64,000 nucleotides of DNA from Neurospora tetraspora (lineage: Eukaryota; Ascomycota; Sordariomycetes; Sordariales; Sordariaceae), in the NCBI RefSeq assembly GCF_033439725.1, contig NW_026944389.1:1-64000 (forward strand), given 5' to 3'. A program made the translations under genes and the position numbers. Below are positions 21,208 through 33,382 of this stretch, one piece after another; positions within the stretch are counted from its first letter, which is position 1; every line of letters begins with the position of its first letter. The notes under the pieces were generated by a model that searched no databases, was not told where the DNA came from, and saw nothing but the letters and a program-made list of their open reading frames with translations.

Positions 21208-24200
21208 ATGCCTTTCGATTCCGACGATAACGAAGCTATTACCCCTACCCAATACAAAACCCCTAAAGAATTAATAAATTAAATATCAATACTAATATAA
21301 AAGGGAAAGGGAAAGCAATCCAGGATACTTCCCCAATTCCTGCTTCTAGTAGTTTTCAAATGGGATTATAGTAATAATATTGAAAATGAACCGGATTTTA
21401 CCTTCGAATCAAAGGCCTATATTATACAAGCAGGCCAATTTATAGTTAAATTATTACCAATCGATATATTTAAACCTCGAAAATTTAAACTATCTTGTAA
21501 ATAGTAAGTTATATATTATAAATCTATATAAAATTAAATATAATAAATTATATATACTAATATTAGTTTTTTTATAGTTGTACTTATAGTAAAATCGAAA
21601 ATGTTAAAGGTTTTCAAGCGTCGAATTTTGTTAAACACTTGAAAGTAAACCATAAAAATAAACCGACAAATGAGAAAATGGAAAACTAACTAAAAAGTAG
21701 TAAGTTAATACAATTTTCTATTCTATAATATAACAGTAAATATATATATATATATATATATAAATATAAATATATATATATATTTACTATTAGAAACTAC
21801 AATTTATTATATTATAATTATAAATATTAATAAAATATAGAAATATCTACTCCCTTTGAATAAATGAAAGGCGTTTCTATTAAAAGACTTCGAAATATTA
21901 CCGTTTCGGATTTTAATGAAGATACGGCTTATGCGGAAATTTTATAGTTTTTTATTGATAATAATATTGCTTTTAACGTTATTGAATGGGATTCGTTTAA
22001 AGAACTTTTAAATTATTATAATAGGTATTATTATATTCTTTTGAAAATATTTAAATTTTATATATACTAATTAAATTAATATAGAAATACTATGGCTTTA
22101 AATCGAAAGAAGATTCGTAATAAAGTTTCTACCCTTTATAATAGTGATTTTAAGGCTTTTAATTTAGAATTAATCAAACACATTAATTCTGGTGGAAAAG
22201 CTTCTATTATTTTAGATTCTTGGAAATTACGAAGCGGCGATTCTTATTTTGGTGTTAAAATCTGTTATATTAACGGGAATTTCGAATATAAATATAAATT
22301 AATCGGTAAGTTATATTATTAATATAATTATTAGTATAATATTAATATAAAATTGATATAGGATTCGAACCTTTACCTACTAAATATTCCATTACCGGTT
22401 TCTATTATCTTAAAGCGTTTGTAGATATAATTGAGGAATATAAACCTTTGAAAGGAAATTCTATTATTATAAGGTACGTTATAATATTATAAATTATAAT
22501 ATAATCTATATATTATAATTTTCTGAATATTATTTTATAATATTATTTAATATAACTATTTAATTTACTAATATATATATTGTAGCTTTACTCGTGATAA
22601 CGCTAGTTCGAATACGAGATTTCTTTAAGAATATTTTAAAAGGCACTATATTGAATTTACTAAAAATAATTCATTCGATATTCAATGTGCTTCCCATATT
22701 ATTAATTTAGTAGTTCGAGATATACTAGATTTATTTATTAGTCGAAGGGATATTATTCTAGAAGAAAGAGGAAGCCAAAGTCCTAGATCTTCAATTTATA
22801 TATCAATGAGACGAGGAAGAAAATATTAACGAATATTTCAATATTGAAAATAATGAAGAGGATCCTTATTTACCAGGAGAAGAAAGTAGTTTAAAAGGTA
22901 AGGTTTCTATATATTTATACTATATATTTATATATATATTATATACATCTATATTACATAAATATATATTATGCTTTTTTTAAAGAACCTTTTAGTTCAT
23001 ACCATTTAAATTATTATTATATAATAATATTCTTATAGATTTTGTTAATAAAATTCGAATTCTATCGAATTATATTAGGAATACTCAACATAGTAAAGAC
23101 GTCTGGGTATACGGAATTAAATATGCAAAGCGGAAAGGTAGTATAAATCCTTAATGGAAAGGATATACTATTCCTATAGGTAAGTAATTATTAAATATTA
23201 ATTTAAATGTTTAAATAAATGTATATTAATTAATTATATAATATAGACAATGCTACGAGGTGGAATTCTACTTATAGAATGCTAGACCGCTTTTTATATT
23301 GTAAAGATGCAGTTCTTTATGTATATAAAAATACAAATAACGATATTGTTTCAGCTAATTAAATTTCCGAAAAGGATTTTAAATATTTGAATATTTTAAA
23401 GAATATTTTTGAAATTTCGTAGAACCATCTGTTGAATTACAAGGCCAGGTTTATACAACTATTAATTCAGCATTCTTATATATTTACGATATATTTGCAA
23501 CCCTTAAGAAGATTATTAACGAAATTGAAAGAAACTAACAAGAAGAAGGAGAGGTAAGTAATATTTATAATAGTTATATTTCTTATATATATATACCTAT
23601 ATATAAATATTTATATTAATATTGTACATAAATATTTAACTATATTAATATGCTACATATATACGTATTTATATTAATATTATATATATATATGTATAAT
23701 ATTTTTATTATTTTTTTAAATAAATTTACTAATATATAATAGGAACCAATCTTCAACGATATAATCCAGGCGATTCAAGTTGGTATAACTAAACTAGAGA
23801 AATATTTTCCAAAGAAATTGAAAAAAGACGATTTGGAAAAATATAAACCATATATTCTAGCTTTATTCCTAGACCCTAGATATAAATTATCCCATTTCGA
23901 AAACGGTTTCGAAGGCTAAGAACCAGGCCTACTATATCATTACCCTAATATTCTTAGCGATGTATTAGAATTAATTAAAAAAGAATATAAATCGTAAGGC
24001 TTTTTAATATTAATATATATATAATAAATACTAATAATGTATATAGTACTACGCTACCTAATAGTCGCCTTCGAAACGAAGAGATTACAATAACAGAAGA
24101 CGAAAATCGAAAATTAAGAATAAGAAGAATAAATTCTTTATTAAACCTAAAACGCAGAATAATATTAACGAAGTTGACCAATATTTACAAGAAGGTCGGC

Positions 24201-24214
24201 CAGAATCACTGGAA
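21208..24214 (+). pseudogene. hAT transposase, N-terminal and core exons (separated from its last exon by an inversion)
   Basis: Starts at ATG 21208 (MPFDSDDNEAITPT). Recognisable blocks in order: a BED-like zinc finger (FKLSC ... CTYSKIENVKGFQASNFVKHLKVNH) at about 21480-21650; a core block INSGGKASIILDSWKLRSGD (22092-22322) with the first catalytic Asp; FTRDNASSN with the second Asp, then IQCASHIINLVVRDILDL (about 22585-22740); and KLEKYFPKKLKKDDLEKYKP with ALFLDPRYKLSHFE (about 23750-23910). The last plus-strand exon reads INEVDQYLQEGRPESLE and meets a GTAAGT donor at 24215. Introns between blocks have intact GTAAGT or GTACGT donors and TAG acceptors. Stops such as TAA at 22626-22628 in RFL*EYF are CAA-to-TAA, RIP-like. 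The expected C-terminal hATC exon is not downstream but on the minus strand at 27455-26901, in the matching phase. Confidence 0.8.
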
Positions 24215-24257
24215 GTAAGTAAACCGTTATATATTTATGAATTAATATATTTATTAT

Positions 24258-24293
24258 ATAATAATGATAATAATAATAATAATAATAATAATG

Positions 24294-24390
<97 letters not shown>
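24258..24390 (+). repeat. (TAA)n microsatellite at left inversion junction
   Basis: A nearly perfect TAA trinucleotide tract with a few TGA variants, located in the transposase intron right after the donor at 24215. It is an inverted copy of the (TTA)n tract at 27494-27666. Confidence 0.9.
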
Positions 24391-24992
24391 GGGTTATAAA
24401 CTTTTAAACCTTTTAAAGGCTTCCAAGGCTTCCAAGGCTTCCAAATCCAACCTTCCAAGGTTTGAAGACCTTTTTCGTCATCTAATTTAAAAGGGTGGCG
24501 AAATCGTACGTTTTTGAAACTCAGCGCTTAAAATTTCATCACTTGACCATTTAATGTAACCTTATTTACCATCCGTTATCTTAATCCTACCTTCCTTTTC
24601 TAACTAAGATTTTCATACCTTTTCAACGAATAAAACGTTTAAAATAGAAAAAACGGATAATTCTTTAAGAAATTAATATAACGAGGTATTCTTTTAATGA
24701 AAAATCTAGTCTATATATACAGCTTTCCCCCTTCGAATTCCTTTTCCTTTTTTTCTTCCAAATCATCAACACCCTTCTTCACTACCTTACCTTCTTCTAT
24801 TCTATTTTTTACCCTCAACCTTCTTCCTACCTTCCACAATAGATCCGTTGGAAGCCCTCCTTCAAGGAGGTGGCCAACTTTTGTCTACCTCTATTATTTC
24901 GGTTCGTTTACCCCCTTTTTTTATTTTTTTCCTTATTTTTCTTTTTTTTAATAATTTAAATTTAGGACGATGCCTTCCTTTCCCTTCCTACA

Positions 24993-25868
24993 ATGGAAGA
25001 TTTCGAACAACCTAATCCGAATTTCCTTAACCCCCAATTCGTCTTCGAAGTAAATAAATCTTTTTTGTCTTTTTTATTCTTCTTTTTTCCTTTTTTTTTT
25101 ACTAATTCTTTTAGCCTCTTCCAACCTTCGAAACCGTTTTCGAACCTTCTCTTTCTAACGGTTGTTCTAATAACCAATTCGTACAACCGGTATTTACCCC
25201 CCCCCCCCCCCCCCCCCCCCCTCCCTCTTCCTCCTACCTTTTTATTTCCTTTTTTTTATTAATTTATTTTCTTTTTTAGTCTTCAACGGTTATTCAACCT
25301 TCAATTGAATTTTCCCAGCCTCTCCAACCCTCTAAACCTTCCGAGGCTTCTGAACCTTCCAAAGCCATTGAACCGAACCACCCAACTATTGTCTTACAAA
25401 TTCCTAGGTTTTCTATTAAAATAATTGAAAATAATTTTATTTCTATCCTTCCTTCAAAGGAAGGAAATTCTTCAAAGGTTAGTAAGAATCCTTCTTTCTT
25501 TCCTTTTTATTTATATATTAATTTCTTTTAGCCTTTCTCTACTCGTAGAATTTCTAACCCTATTACCCAAATAAACTTTTTTACCCTTTTTCCTTTTTTA
25601 TCCTTTTTTTTTTCTTTTACTAATTTTCTTTTAGGCTTCTTCATCGAAGAAAACTATCCCCCCCCCCCCCCCCTCTTTCTAACCGTCTTTCTCTTTTTCG
25701 TTCGCCTTCTTCCGACCTTCTTTCTAATACCCCCTCCCTCCTTCTAACCGTCCTTCTCGTTCTTCTATTCCTTCTTCCCTTCCTTCTACTCTTCCTAAGA
25801 AAAGGGGTAGGCCTTTTGGTGCTAAGACTAAGAATAGGGTTGTAAAGAATCGTAAAAGCCGTAAATAA
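24993..25868 (+). CDS. AT-hook protein gene inside the transposon, built of phase-0 exons
   Basis: From ATG 24993 (MEDFEQPNPNFLNPQFVFE) the sequence alternates C-rich exons with T-rich introns that end in TTTTAG. All the junctions I can place are phase 0. Exons include PLPTFETVFEPSLSNG, then SSTVIQPSIEFSQPLQPSKP followed by QIPRFSIKIIENNF, and PFSTRRISNPITQ. The last exon ends PKKRGRPFGAKTKNRVVKNR before TAA at 25866-25868. KRGRPFG is an AT-hook core (GRP) in a basic tail, so minor-groove binding of AT-rich DNA is likely. That would suit an element whose own sequence is extremely AT-rich. Unlike the neighbouring transposase I saw no RIP-type stop in its exons. Donors are variable and the region around 25560-25760 is unclear, so the exon list is provisional. 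Confidence 0.5.
25197..25221 (+). repeat. poly-C run of about 25 bases
   Basis: A homopolymer C tract in an intron of the AT-hook gene; a second run of about 16 C is at 25658-25673. Such runs are unexpected in DNA this AT-rich and are prone to length error. Confidence 0.85.
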
Positions 25869-26419
25869 TTTCTTTTTTCTTTTCTTTCCTTCCTTTTTTC
25901 CTTTTTTCCTTCTTTCTTTTCTTTTTTTCTTATTTCCTTCTTTCTTTCTTTACTCAATCAATATAGTCTAGTAGTTAGTTTATTCAATTGGGTTTAAATA
26001 ATGTGCTTGTGTAAATAGTAAAAATAAGAAAGAAATTCGATTCTAATACTCCTAGTTTTAAAAACCGTGATTTTATTTATTTCTATTATTATTTTTCGTT
26101 TTATTTTTATTAAATATTATTAAAAATCTATATTATATAAAATATTTACTAAAAAATATACATATTTTTATTATATATATCTTTTATATAATATTATTTA
26201 CATTATTAATGATAAAAGAAAGGGAATATAATTATAAAATATAAAAGATTCAAAGAGTAAAAGATATATTCATAAAATTAATATTCATATATTTATTTAT
26301 TTTATTTTATATAATAATTTATTAAGTAGAATAGTATTTCTATATTTATAATCCTATATTTTTATATTTTATATATAAATTAACTTCCTATTAATAATAT
26401 TAAACTAGTATTTAAAATA

Positions 26420-26735
26420 AAGTCGTACTAAAAATACTAAAATTGTACTAAAATACTAAAATTGTACTAAAAGTACTAAAATCGTACTAAAAATACTAAG
26501 AATACTAAAATATTAAAATACTAAAATCGTACTAAAAATACTAAAATCGTACTAAAAGTACTAAAATTGTACTAAAATACTAAAATGGTACTAAAAGTAC
26601 TAAGAATACTAAGAATACTAAAATTACTAAGAATACTAAGATTGTACTAAAAGTACTAAGAATACTAAAATACTAAAATACTAAAATAGTCTTAGAATAC
26701 TAAAAATATATTAAAATACTAAAATAATTAAATAC
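26420..26735. repeat. tandem GTACTAAAA/ATACTAAAA array
   Basis: Around thirty imperfect copies of a 9-10-bp unit (GTACTAAAA, ATACTAAAA, ATTGTACTAAAA). The same unit recurs near both transposon ends (18230-18520 and 27785-28320), suggesting transposase binding sites. Confidence 0.75.
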
Positions 26736-26900
26736 TACTAAAGGTAATAGATATATATATTTTATAATACTATTCTTTAATATTTATAATAAATAAAATA
26801 AAATATTTCTTGAATGTTTATAATAAATAAAATAAAATACTTTTAAATTAGAAAATAAAAATAAATAATAATTAAATCCTTCCTTCCCTTCTATATTCTT

Positions 26901-27455
26901 CTAATCTTCCTCGTTTAAATTATCCAAATTAATATCTTCTTCTTCTTCTTCGTCTTCTTCTTCCTCTTCTTCTTCTTCCTCTTCACTACTACTGGAAATT
27001 TCACTCGGGGTTTTTTTATTTTTTCTTCCTTTTTCCCGCTCCCTTTTTTCCCTCATAGTAATAAGTGTAATATTATTATCCTTATTATTATTATTATCAT
27101 CGTTATTATCATCATTATCACTACTATCATTATTACTACTATTACTAGAATCGTCCTCTTTTCCTTTCCTTTCTTTCTTTTCTTTATTATCTTCGAAAAA
27201 ATCGCTAATATTATTAAATAAATATTCATTTATTTCCTCAATACCAGTAATTCTCCAGCTTTTTAAAAGCATTATTTGCTTCATTAATTCTGGATCAATT
27301 TTCGTACGGCTTTTAGTTATAATTAATTGACTAAAACTAAATTCACGTTGAATACTAGCACTAGTAGCTAGAATTCCCAAATATTCTCTAGCCATTATAG
27401 CTAGAGTAGGCCATTTAAAGGCCACAGTCTTCCAATAATCTAATGGATTAATATT
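26901..27455 (-). pseudogene. hAT transposase C-terminal exon with hATC dimerisation domain (inverted relative to the rest of the gene)
   Basis: An acceptor (TTTTATAG) at 27456 opens an exon that starts NINPLDYWKTVAFKWPTLAI and continues MAREYLGILATSASIQREFS, then KIDPELMKQIMLLKSW, the typical hATC signature (W..P.La.mAr..L.i.atSa..ERvFS). An acidic, Ser/Asn/Glu-rich tail follows, to the stop at 26901. It starts in phase 0, the phase in which the plus-strand transposase ends at 24214, and its upstream intron contains the matching trinucleotide microsatellite. No other transposase exon precedes it on this strand. The frame is open to its stop. The simplest reading is that this is the last exon of the 21208-24214 gene, flipped by inversion. 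Confidence 0.82.
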
Positions 27456-27492
27456 CTATAAAATAATTAATTAGTAAAATATTATAAATATA

Positions 27493-27666
<174 letters not shown>

Positions 27667-27784
27667 CTTTACTATTTTTTATCTTCTTATAAACTCTATA
27701 CTAAAATAATCTTTAATTATACGATATTGATACTTATTTATTAAATTTATTCCTAATTTAAATTATTTATTATACTCTTTTTTA

Positions 27785-28343
27785 TCTTTAGTACTTTTAG
27801 TACCACTCTAGTATTTTTAGTATTCCTAGTATTTCTAGTACAACTCTAGTATTTCTAGTATTTTTAGTACTAAACGTACTAATTTGTACTAAAAATACTA
27901 AATCGTACTAGACCTAGTACGAATTAGTACAAATTAGTACAACTCTAGTACTAATTAGTATTTATAAGTTATAATTCATTATAACTTCTAATTATATATT
28001 ATAGTAGTTAAAATCGTACTTTTCAAATCTACTATTGGAATTCTAAAATTATTTTTCTATAATTATTTATTATATATTTAATACCCTTCCAGATTTAAAA
28101 ATATATATTAAATTAAAAAAATCAATTCTTAGTAACAATAGCGTTTTTATACACAAATATTATTATATAAATTATACAGTATTGGAAAAGTTACAAAATA
28201 TCAATTTTCAAAAATTAGTATTTTTAGTATACTAAGTCTAGTACTAGTACTAGTCTAGTCTAGTACGGAGGCCGTACTAATACTAATACTAAATACTAAT
28301 ACTAGAGTCGTACTAATTAGTACGGTACTAATTCCCAACTCTG
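27785..28343. repeat. right sub-terminal repeats and terminal inverted repeat
   Basis: AGTACT/CTAGTATT motifs as at the left end, finishing ...TAATTCCCAACTCTG, the inverse of the left terminus. Confidence 0.75.
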
Positions 28344-28351
28344 GGTCGATA
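28344..28351. repeat. right 8-bp target-site duplication of the hAT element
   Basis: GGTCGATA immediately after ...CCCAACTCTG; identical to 18196-18203. Confidence 0.92.
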
Positions 28352-29299
28352 TCTGGAACCTTGCTTCTTCTGGGCCAAATCGACAACCTGCCAAAGTCTT
28401 AGCATTTCATCTTTCTTAGCTGTCAACATTCAATTCCGTTCTAAAGGAAAGAGTCGGCCATTCTTCGTTGAGTCTCGTTCATCTAGAGGTGCTTTGTTAG
28501 CGAAACTTCAACCTCAGCGTTATGATGTTATCTCCTCGATGTCTTCCTCGCCGAACCTTTCATCGCAACCTTACCGTCCATATCATGGTGTTCCTCCGTC
28601 GATATCGCCACAGAGACCCCCTTTCCTTTGTGTAACACCACCATCCCATTCCCATCTCTCAACCTCTCACCCTATCGTTTCTCACCACCCAACCTCCGCA
28701 TTCTCACTGGTCTCCTCGCATTCAACCGCCAATATCGCACTTAGTGCTTACCCAAGCCCGCCAAGAGTCCGCAAATCCTCAAAGCTGTCGTCCCTGCCAA
28801 TTGTCTGCCTGGCGAACCTGCTGCTTTAGGGCTTACTCCCCCAACCGACTTGCCTAGAGATCTACAGCTTACTGCGAGCTGATTGGTCAGTTGGCTGGAC
28901 TCAGCTCCGTCAAAACCTCCGTTGACATCGCCAACTTTGGGGGCCCCTCGGCCGCTTTGGTGCCAATACAAACCAGAAAAGGAAGCCTTTTTGTCGAGGA
29001 GCTTGGATATAATCCAGGGGTCGAAAACGACCCCCTGATTGTTGTTGATGATAAGGCTTGATACCCTGGTCATATCGAACCATGTGCCCTTTTTTTAGTT
29101 CGCCGGCGGATGACATGAACAAAAGCCGACAAGGATGTTTCAACCTTCCTCACTTCCAGTCTTCCACTGGCTCTCAACTCTTTTTTCCCTGAACTTTCTC
29201 CTGCGTTCATCCTTGGTGACCTTTGTCGTGAACCGTTCCACGGTCAATTCACATTCAATGTTGCTTGTGAACCTATAAGCTGCGTCCAACGTCACCACA
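28352..29299. other. upstream region of kelch paralogue R
   Basis: GC content returns to normal at once after the transposon. A 111-codon Ser/Pro-rich ORF (28494-28829, plus) overlaps a second open frame with C-ending codons; neither shows a domain, so no gene is called. Confidence 0.4.
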
Positions 29300-31380
29300 A
29301 TGTTTCCGTCAACGCTCCTCCCGCTGCCGCAGACCTTGACACTTCTATGTCTTGCTTCGCTGCAATGGCCCCTTCCCGTCAATGGGCAAAACACCGATAC
29401 GCCTTCTGATTCGAACTTCATTCGGCGCGGTTATGAGCGCGGTAAGTCTTATCCCGCTTCCTCCACCTCCCGTCGCCATTCCTTTCTTCCCATCTCACAT
29501 CTAACGTACCTCTTTTACAACAGCAACCGTCATCGGCTCTCACCTCTACCTCTCCGGCGGTGAGATCTCTCAATACGGAACCGGCGAACGCACCCTCCCG
29601 CCAGACGACCACCCCTCCACCGGCATCTCCTCAACCTTATCAATTGACCTCTCCACCTCCTGGTCCGACCGCACCGCCCCCTTCCAATCCCATTCCTTTC
29701 AGGATGGCAACCGACCTCCCGTTGTGAACAACCACGCTCTCTGGCCCTGGAAGTCTTCGGACGGGAAAGATGAAGGGTTCTACATCTACGGCGGCCAAGT
29801 GTCGTGGAACGAAACGGTGAAGGATGTGAGGAAGGATCGCGGAATTTGGAAGTTTACTTCCAACGGGCAGGGTGGGGGAGCGTGGACGCTTGAACAGGCT
29901 AGTAATTCGGAGGTTTTTAAGGGGTTGAATGTGGTGGCGAGTATGGCGTATGCGGCGGGAGGTGGGAGGGGGTGGTCGGTTGGGGGGATAATGACGGGTG
30001 GCACCGATCCGGATGCGAATATAACGTCAGGGGGAGTGAGGATTCCGGGAATGGTGGAGTATGAGTTTGAGACGCAAAAGTGGACGAATCATAGCGAGGT
30101 CGGATTCCTCAAGAAGGATGAGGCGTTGGAGGGGGGAAGGGCGCACTTCGTTGATGGACTTGGGGAAGACGGTAAAAACGGAGTGGTCATGGTATTGGGA
30201 GGGGGAGTCTTCGCCCTGCCCGTGACGCGAAAGGGCGACTCGCGAGGGATCATCCGCCCGGATCTCCTCCTCGACTTCAACAACGTGACCTTCTTTGACG
30301 CAGATGAAGAAGTGGTACTCGCAGACAGCGTCAGGGACACCGCCGACAGGGAGAATGGGTCATTGTGTCGCTGGTGTTCAAAGCCAAGCCGGTACCTACG
30401 AGATGTTCGTTTCCCCCTTTTGCAATCCTTATCTGGATTCAGTGCTGACATCTAACAGCTTCGTGTACGGCGGCGTTGACGCCGGGTTTACCGAGTCCTA
30501 CGATGACCTATACGTCCTTTCGCTTCCCGGATTCGTCTGGTTCCGCGCCGACGATCGTTCAAACGGCGTTCATTCTCACGGGACTTGCGCTGTGGTAGGC
30601 AAACGTTAACTGTTGGTGATAGGTGGCCACAACGAGAAGGATGGATGGCCGGGAATCTGGCAGACTAAGGATCCGTTACCGCTGGGACTGGGCATCTTTG
30701 ACATGACTGCCATGGCTTGGAAGAGCAATGGAAGCTATGATGCGGAGGCAGCGGAGTACAGACCGGCCGAAGTGATTGAGAAGTGGTACAAAGATGGGTA
30801 AGTGATCTTTCGTCTGGTGTGTGAGTGCCATGTTGACCATATTAGTGGTTTGGACAAGGTCCAGTGGGACTCGGACGATGTGAAGAAGATGTTTCAGGCG
30901 ACGCCTGTGAACTTTGCGAATGAGTCGAGTTCATCAGACAAACCATCATCTGGCGGCGGCAGTGGCTCCTCAGACAGCAATACCGATGAAGGCAAGGGCG
31001 AGTCCAAGTCTAACACCGGAGCTCGCGCGGGGGGTATCGTAGGGGGTTGCATGGTCGTGCTAGGCGTCTTCGGCGGTTGGTCATTTTGGAAAAAGAGGAA
31101 CAAGAACAAGAACTCAGCGGCAGCATCACCATCCGTCGAAGCCCCCGTCCAAGGACAACAGCCACCACCACCAAGCTCATATGAACCCCATGAGCAGAAG
31201 AAAGAGCTCCCCACTCATTCCCCAGCAGTAGAAGTCTACGTCCCGCCGACTGAGCTCCCAGGTAATGCTTATCGGTGGGAACTTCACTCGGATGTGAAAC
31301 CAAACGAGTTGCATGGGGATGCAGCACCGCAAGCACAAGAGCTTCCAGGGGATGGAAGGCCACCAGAGTTGAGCGCATAG
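29300..31380 (+). pseudogene. kelch-type single-pass membrane protein, paralogue R, frameshift plus nonsense
   Basis: Exons 29300-29441, 29524-30404, 30459-30797 and 30846-31380 match paralogue L (15658-17655) exon by exon, with introns at the same places and phases. Shared landmarks are the signal peptide, FIRRG before the first intron, FYIYGG, IFVYGG, DDLYVLSLPGF.WFRADDRS, PLPLGLGIFDMTAM, the membrane helix GGIVGGCMVVLGVFGGWSFW, and the conserved tail SPAVEVYVPPTELP. Two lesions are visible: after VTFFDAD the frame must shift at about 30300 to reach KKWYSQTASGTPPTGRMGHC, and VVGKR is followed by TAA (30607-30609) where paralogue L has Gln, a CAA-to-TAA change. Exons sum to 1897 nt, one over a multiple of 3. 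It is therefore a pseudogene in this sequence. The original was a secretory-pathway protein with an external beta-propeller. Confidence 0.82.
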
Positions 31381-31750
31381 AGTTGATAGAAGCAGACGTC
31401 GAGTTCGGGGTGTACATCCGAACGATCGAAGAATGATATCCGCTTTCCGAATTCCGATCCTGGACGAGTGCGCGGGAATCCCCGCATCCCGCAATGCCGC
31501 ATCTTGGCAGCGTCGTCGATCGTGCAGTGCGTGCGTGTGACAGCTCCGGCTAAATTGCCCCGCGGGGCCGCGTTTTACCCGGACATCTTCCATCCTTCCA
31601 CGCCACCCACCTTGAGGTCTTGGAGAGGTGACAACAACCGATGAGCATGACAAATATGACCGTATAAGAAGACGCTCGTCCCCCCTTCTTCAAGCTTCCG
31701 AGAGCTCTTAAAAGTTGCAGCGTCAACTGTCAGCAGCAAAATCGCCCACC
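31381..31750. other. intergenic region before the GH43 gene
   Basis: Contains the 3' end of the kelch pseudogene and the GH43 promoter. A TTAAAAG sequence about 40 bp before the ATG is a weak TATA candidate. No gene seen. Confidence 0.4.
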
Positions 31751-33382
31751 ATGGCCCTCGTCAAAAACCCCATCCTCCCCGGCTTCAACCCCGACCCCTC
31801 CATCCTCCGCGTCGGGCAGGATTACTACATTGCCACCTCAACCTTTGAATGGTACCCGGGCGTACAAATCCACCACTCGACGGATCTTGCCAACTGGACG
31901 CTCCTCACGCGCCCGCTCAGCCGCAAGTCCCAACTTGACATGCGTGGCGACCCGGACTCGTGCGGTGTCTGGGCCCCCTGCCTCTCACACGACGGCGACA
32001 AGTTTTGGCTTGTGTACACGGACGTTAAGAGGAAGGATGGCAGCTTCAAGGACGCACACAACTATATCGTTTGGGCGGATAAGATTGATGGGGAGTGGTC
32101 CGATCCGGTGTACGTGAATAGCTCTGGTTTCGACCCCAGTCTTTTCCATGACCCGGATAGCGGCAAGAAGTACTTTGTGAACATGCTCTGGGATCACAGG
32201 CGGAGGCCGCTGCTGTTTGCGGGTATTGCGGTGCAGGAGTGGGATGCTGAGACGAAGAAACTAGTCGGGGAGAGGAAGAACGTCTACCAGGGCACGGAGC
32301 TCGCACTGGCGGAGGCGCCTCACGTGTATAAGCGGAATGGGTGGTATTACCTGCTGATTGCGGAGGGCGGGACGGGGTATGAGCATGCTTGTACGCTGGC
32401 GAGGAGCAAGGATATCTGGGGACCGTATGAGACGCATCCGGAGAAGTACGTGTTGACGAGTAAGGACCATCCGAGAGCCGCGCTGCAGAGGGCGGGACAT
32501 GGCGATATTGTGGAGACGGAGGATGGGAGGACGTACTTGGTTCATTTGACGGGACGGCCGACGACGCAGCTGAGGAGGTGTGTGTTGGGACGTGAGACGG
32601 CAATTCAGGAGTGTTATTGGAAGGACGATTGGCTGTATGTCAAGAATGGACCGGTGCCGAGTCTCTGGGTGGACTTGCTGGGGGAGAGGGATGAGAGCAA
32701 GTACTGGGAGGAAAAGAGGTATACCTTTGAGGATGGGTTGCATAAGGACTTCCAGTGGTTGAGAACGCCGGAGACGGAGCGCATCTTCAACGTCAAGGAT
32801 GGCAAGTTGATGTTGATCGGTCGGGAAGCCATTGGCAGTTGGTTCGAGCAGGCGTTGGTGGCCAGGAGACAGGAGCACTTCAGCTACGATGCCGAGACTG
32901 TCATGGACTTTTCTCCGACCGACGAGAGGCAGTTCGCTGGTTTGACTGCGTACTACTGCCGGTACAACTTCTTCTACCTGACGGTCACCGCTCACTTTGA
33001 TGGCCAGCGAGAGTTGCTGATCATGTCATCTGAAGCGTCATGGCCGATTGGAAACCTCAACACCCCGTACGTTCCGTACGTCCAAATCCCGAACGAGGGC
33101 AAGGTGAAGCTTGCTTTGACGATCAGGGGTAACCAGCTGCAGTTCTATTATGCGGTGTTGGGCAGTGGTGATGAGGAGCTGAAGAAGATCGGACCGGTGT
33201 TTGATGCCAGCATTGTTTCGGATGAGTGTGGCGGACATCAGCAGCATGGCAGCTTTACGGGTGCCTTTGTCGGTGTGGCTGCCTCAGACCTGAACGGGCT
33301 GGCGGCGGAGGCCAAGTTCGACTACTTTGTGTACAAGCCGGTGAAGAACCAGCAGGATGCCTATGATAGGGACAACGAATAA
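31751..33382 (+). CDS. intracellular GH43 beta-xylosidase / alpha-L-arabinofuranosidase
   Basis: A single exon encodes 543 residues from the ATG at 31751 (CCACCATGG context); an in-frame ATG at 31715 would add 12 unlikely residues. The N-terminal five-bladed GH43 domain shows NPILPGFNPDPSILRVGQDYYIATSTFEW with the general-base Asp, SGFDPSLFHD with the pKa-modulating Asp, and LAEAPHVYK with the acid Glu. The C-terminal half (from about residue 330) is the beta-sandwich found in GH43 xylosidases. There is no signal peptide, so it probably hydrolyses imported xylo- or arabino-oligosaccharides in the cytosol. Substrate preference between xylose and arabinose cannot be settled from sequence alone. 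Confidence 0.93.
   Translation: MALVKNPILPGFNPDPSILRVGQDYYIATSTFEWYPGVQIHHSTDLANWTLLTRPLSRKSQLDMRGDPDSCGVWAPCLSHDGDKFWLVYTDVKRKDGSFKDAHNYIVWADKIDGEWSDPVYVNSSGFDPSLFHDPDSGKKYFVNMLWDHRRRPLLFAGIAVQEWDAETKKLVGERKNVYQGTELALAEAPHVYKRNGWYYLLIAEGGTGYEHACTLARSKDIWGPYETHPEKYVLTSKDHPRAALQRAGHGDIVETEDGRTYLVHLTGRPTTQLRRCVLGRETAIQECYWKDDWLYVKNGPVPSLWVDLLGERDESKYWEEKRYTFEDGLHKDFQWLRTPETERIFNVKDGKLMLIGREAIGSWFEQALVARRQEHFSYDAETVMDFSPTDERQFAGLTAYYCRYNFFYLTVTAHFDGQRELLIMSSEASWPIGNLNTPYVPYVQIPNEGKVKLALTIRGNQLQFYYAVLGSGDEELKKIGPVFDASIVSDECGGHQQHGSFTGAFVGVAASDLNGLAAEAKFDYFVYKPVKNQQDAYDRDNE

Noticed and set aside
24165-24458. poly-Tyr ORF on the minus strand
   Set aside because: Translation of the (TAA)n/(TTA)n microsatellite.
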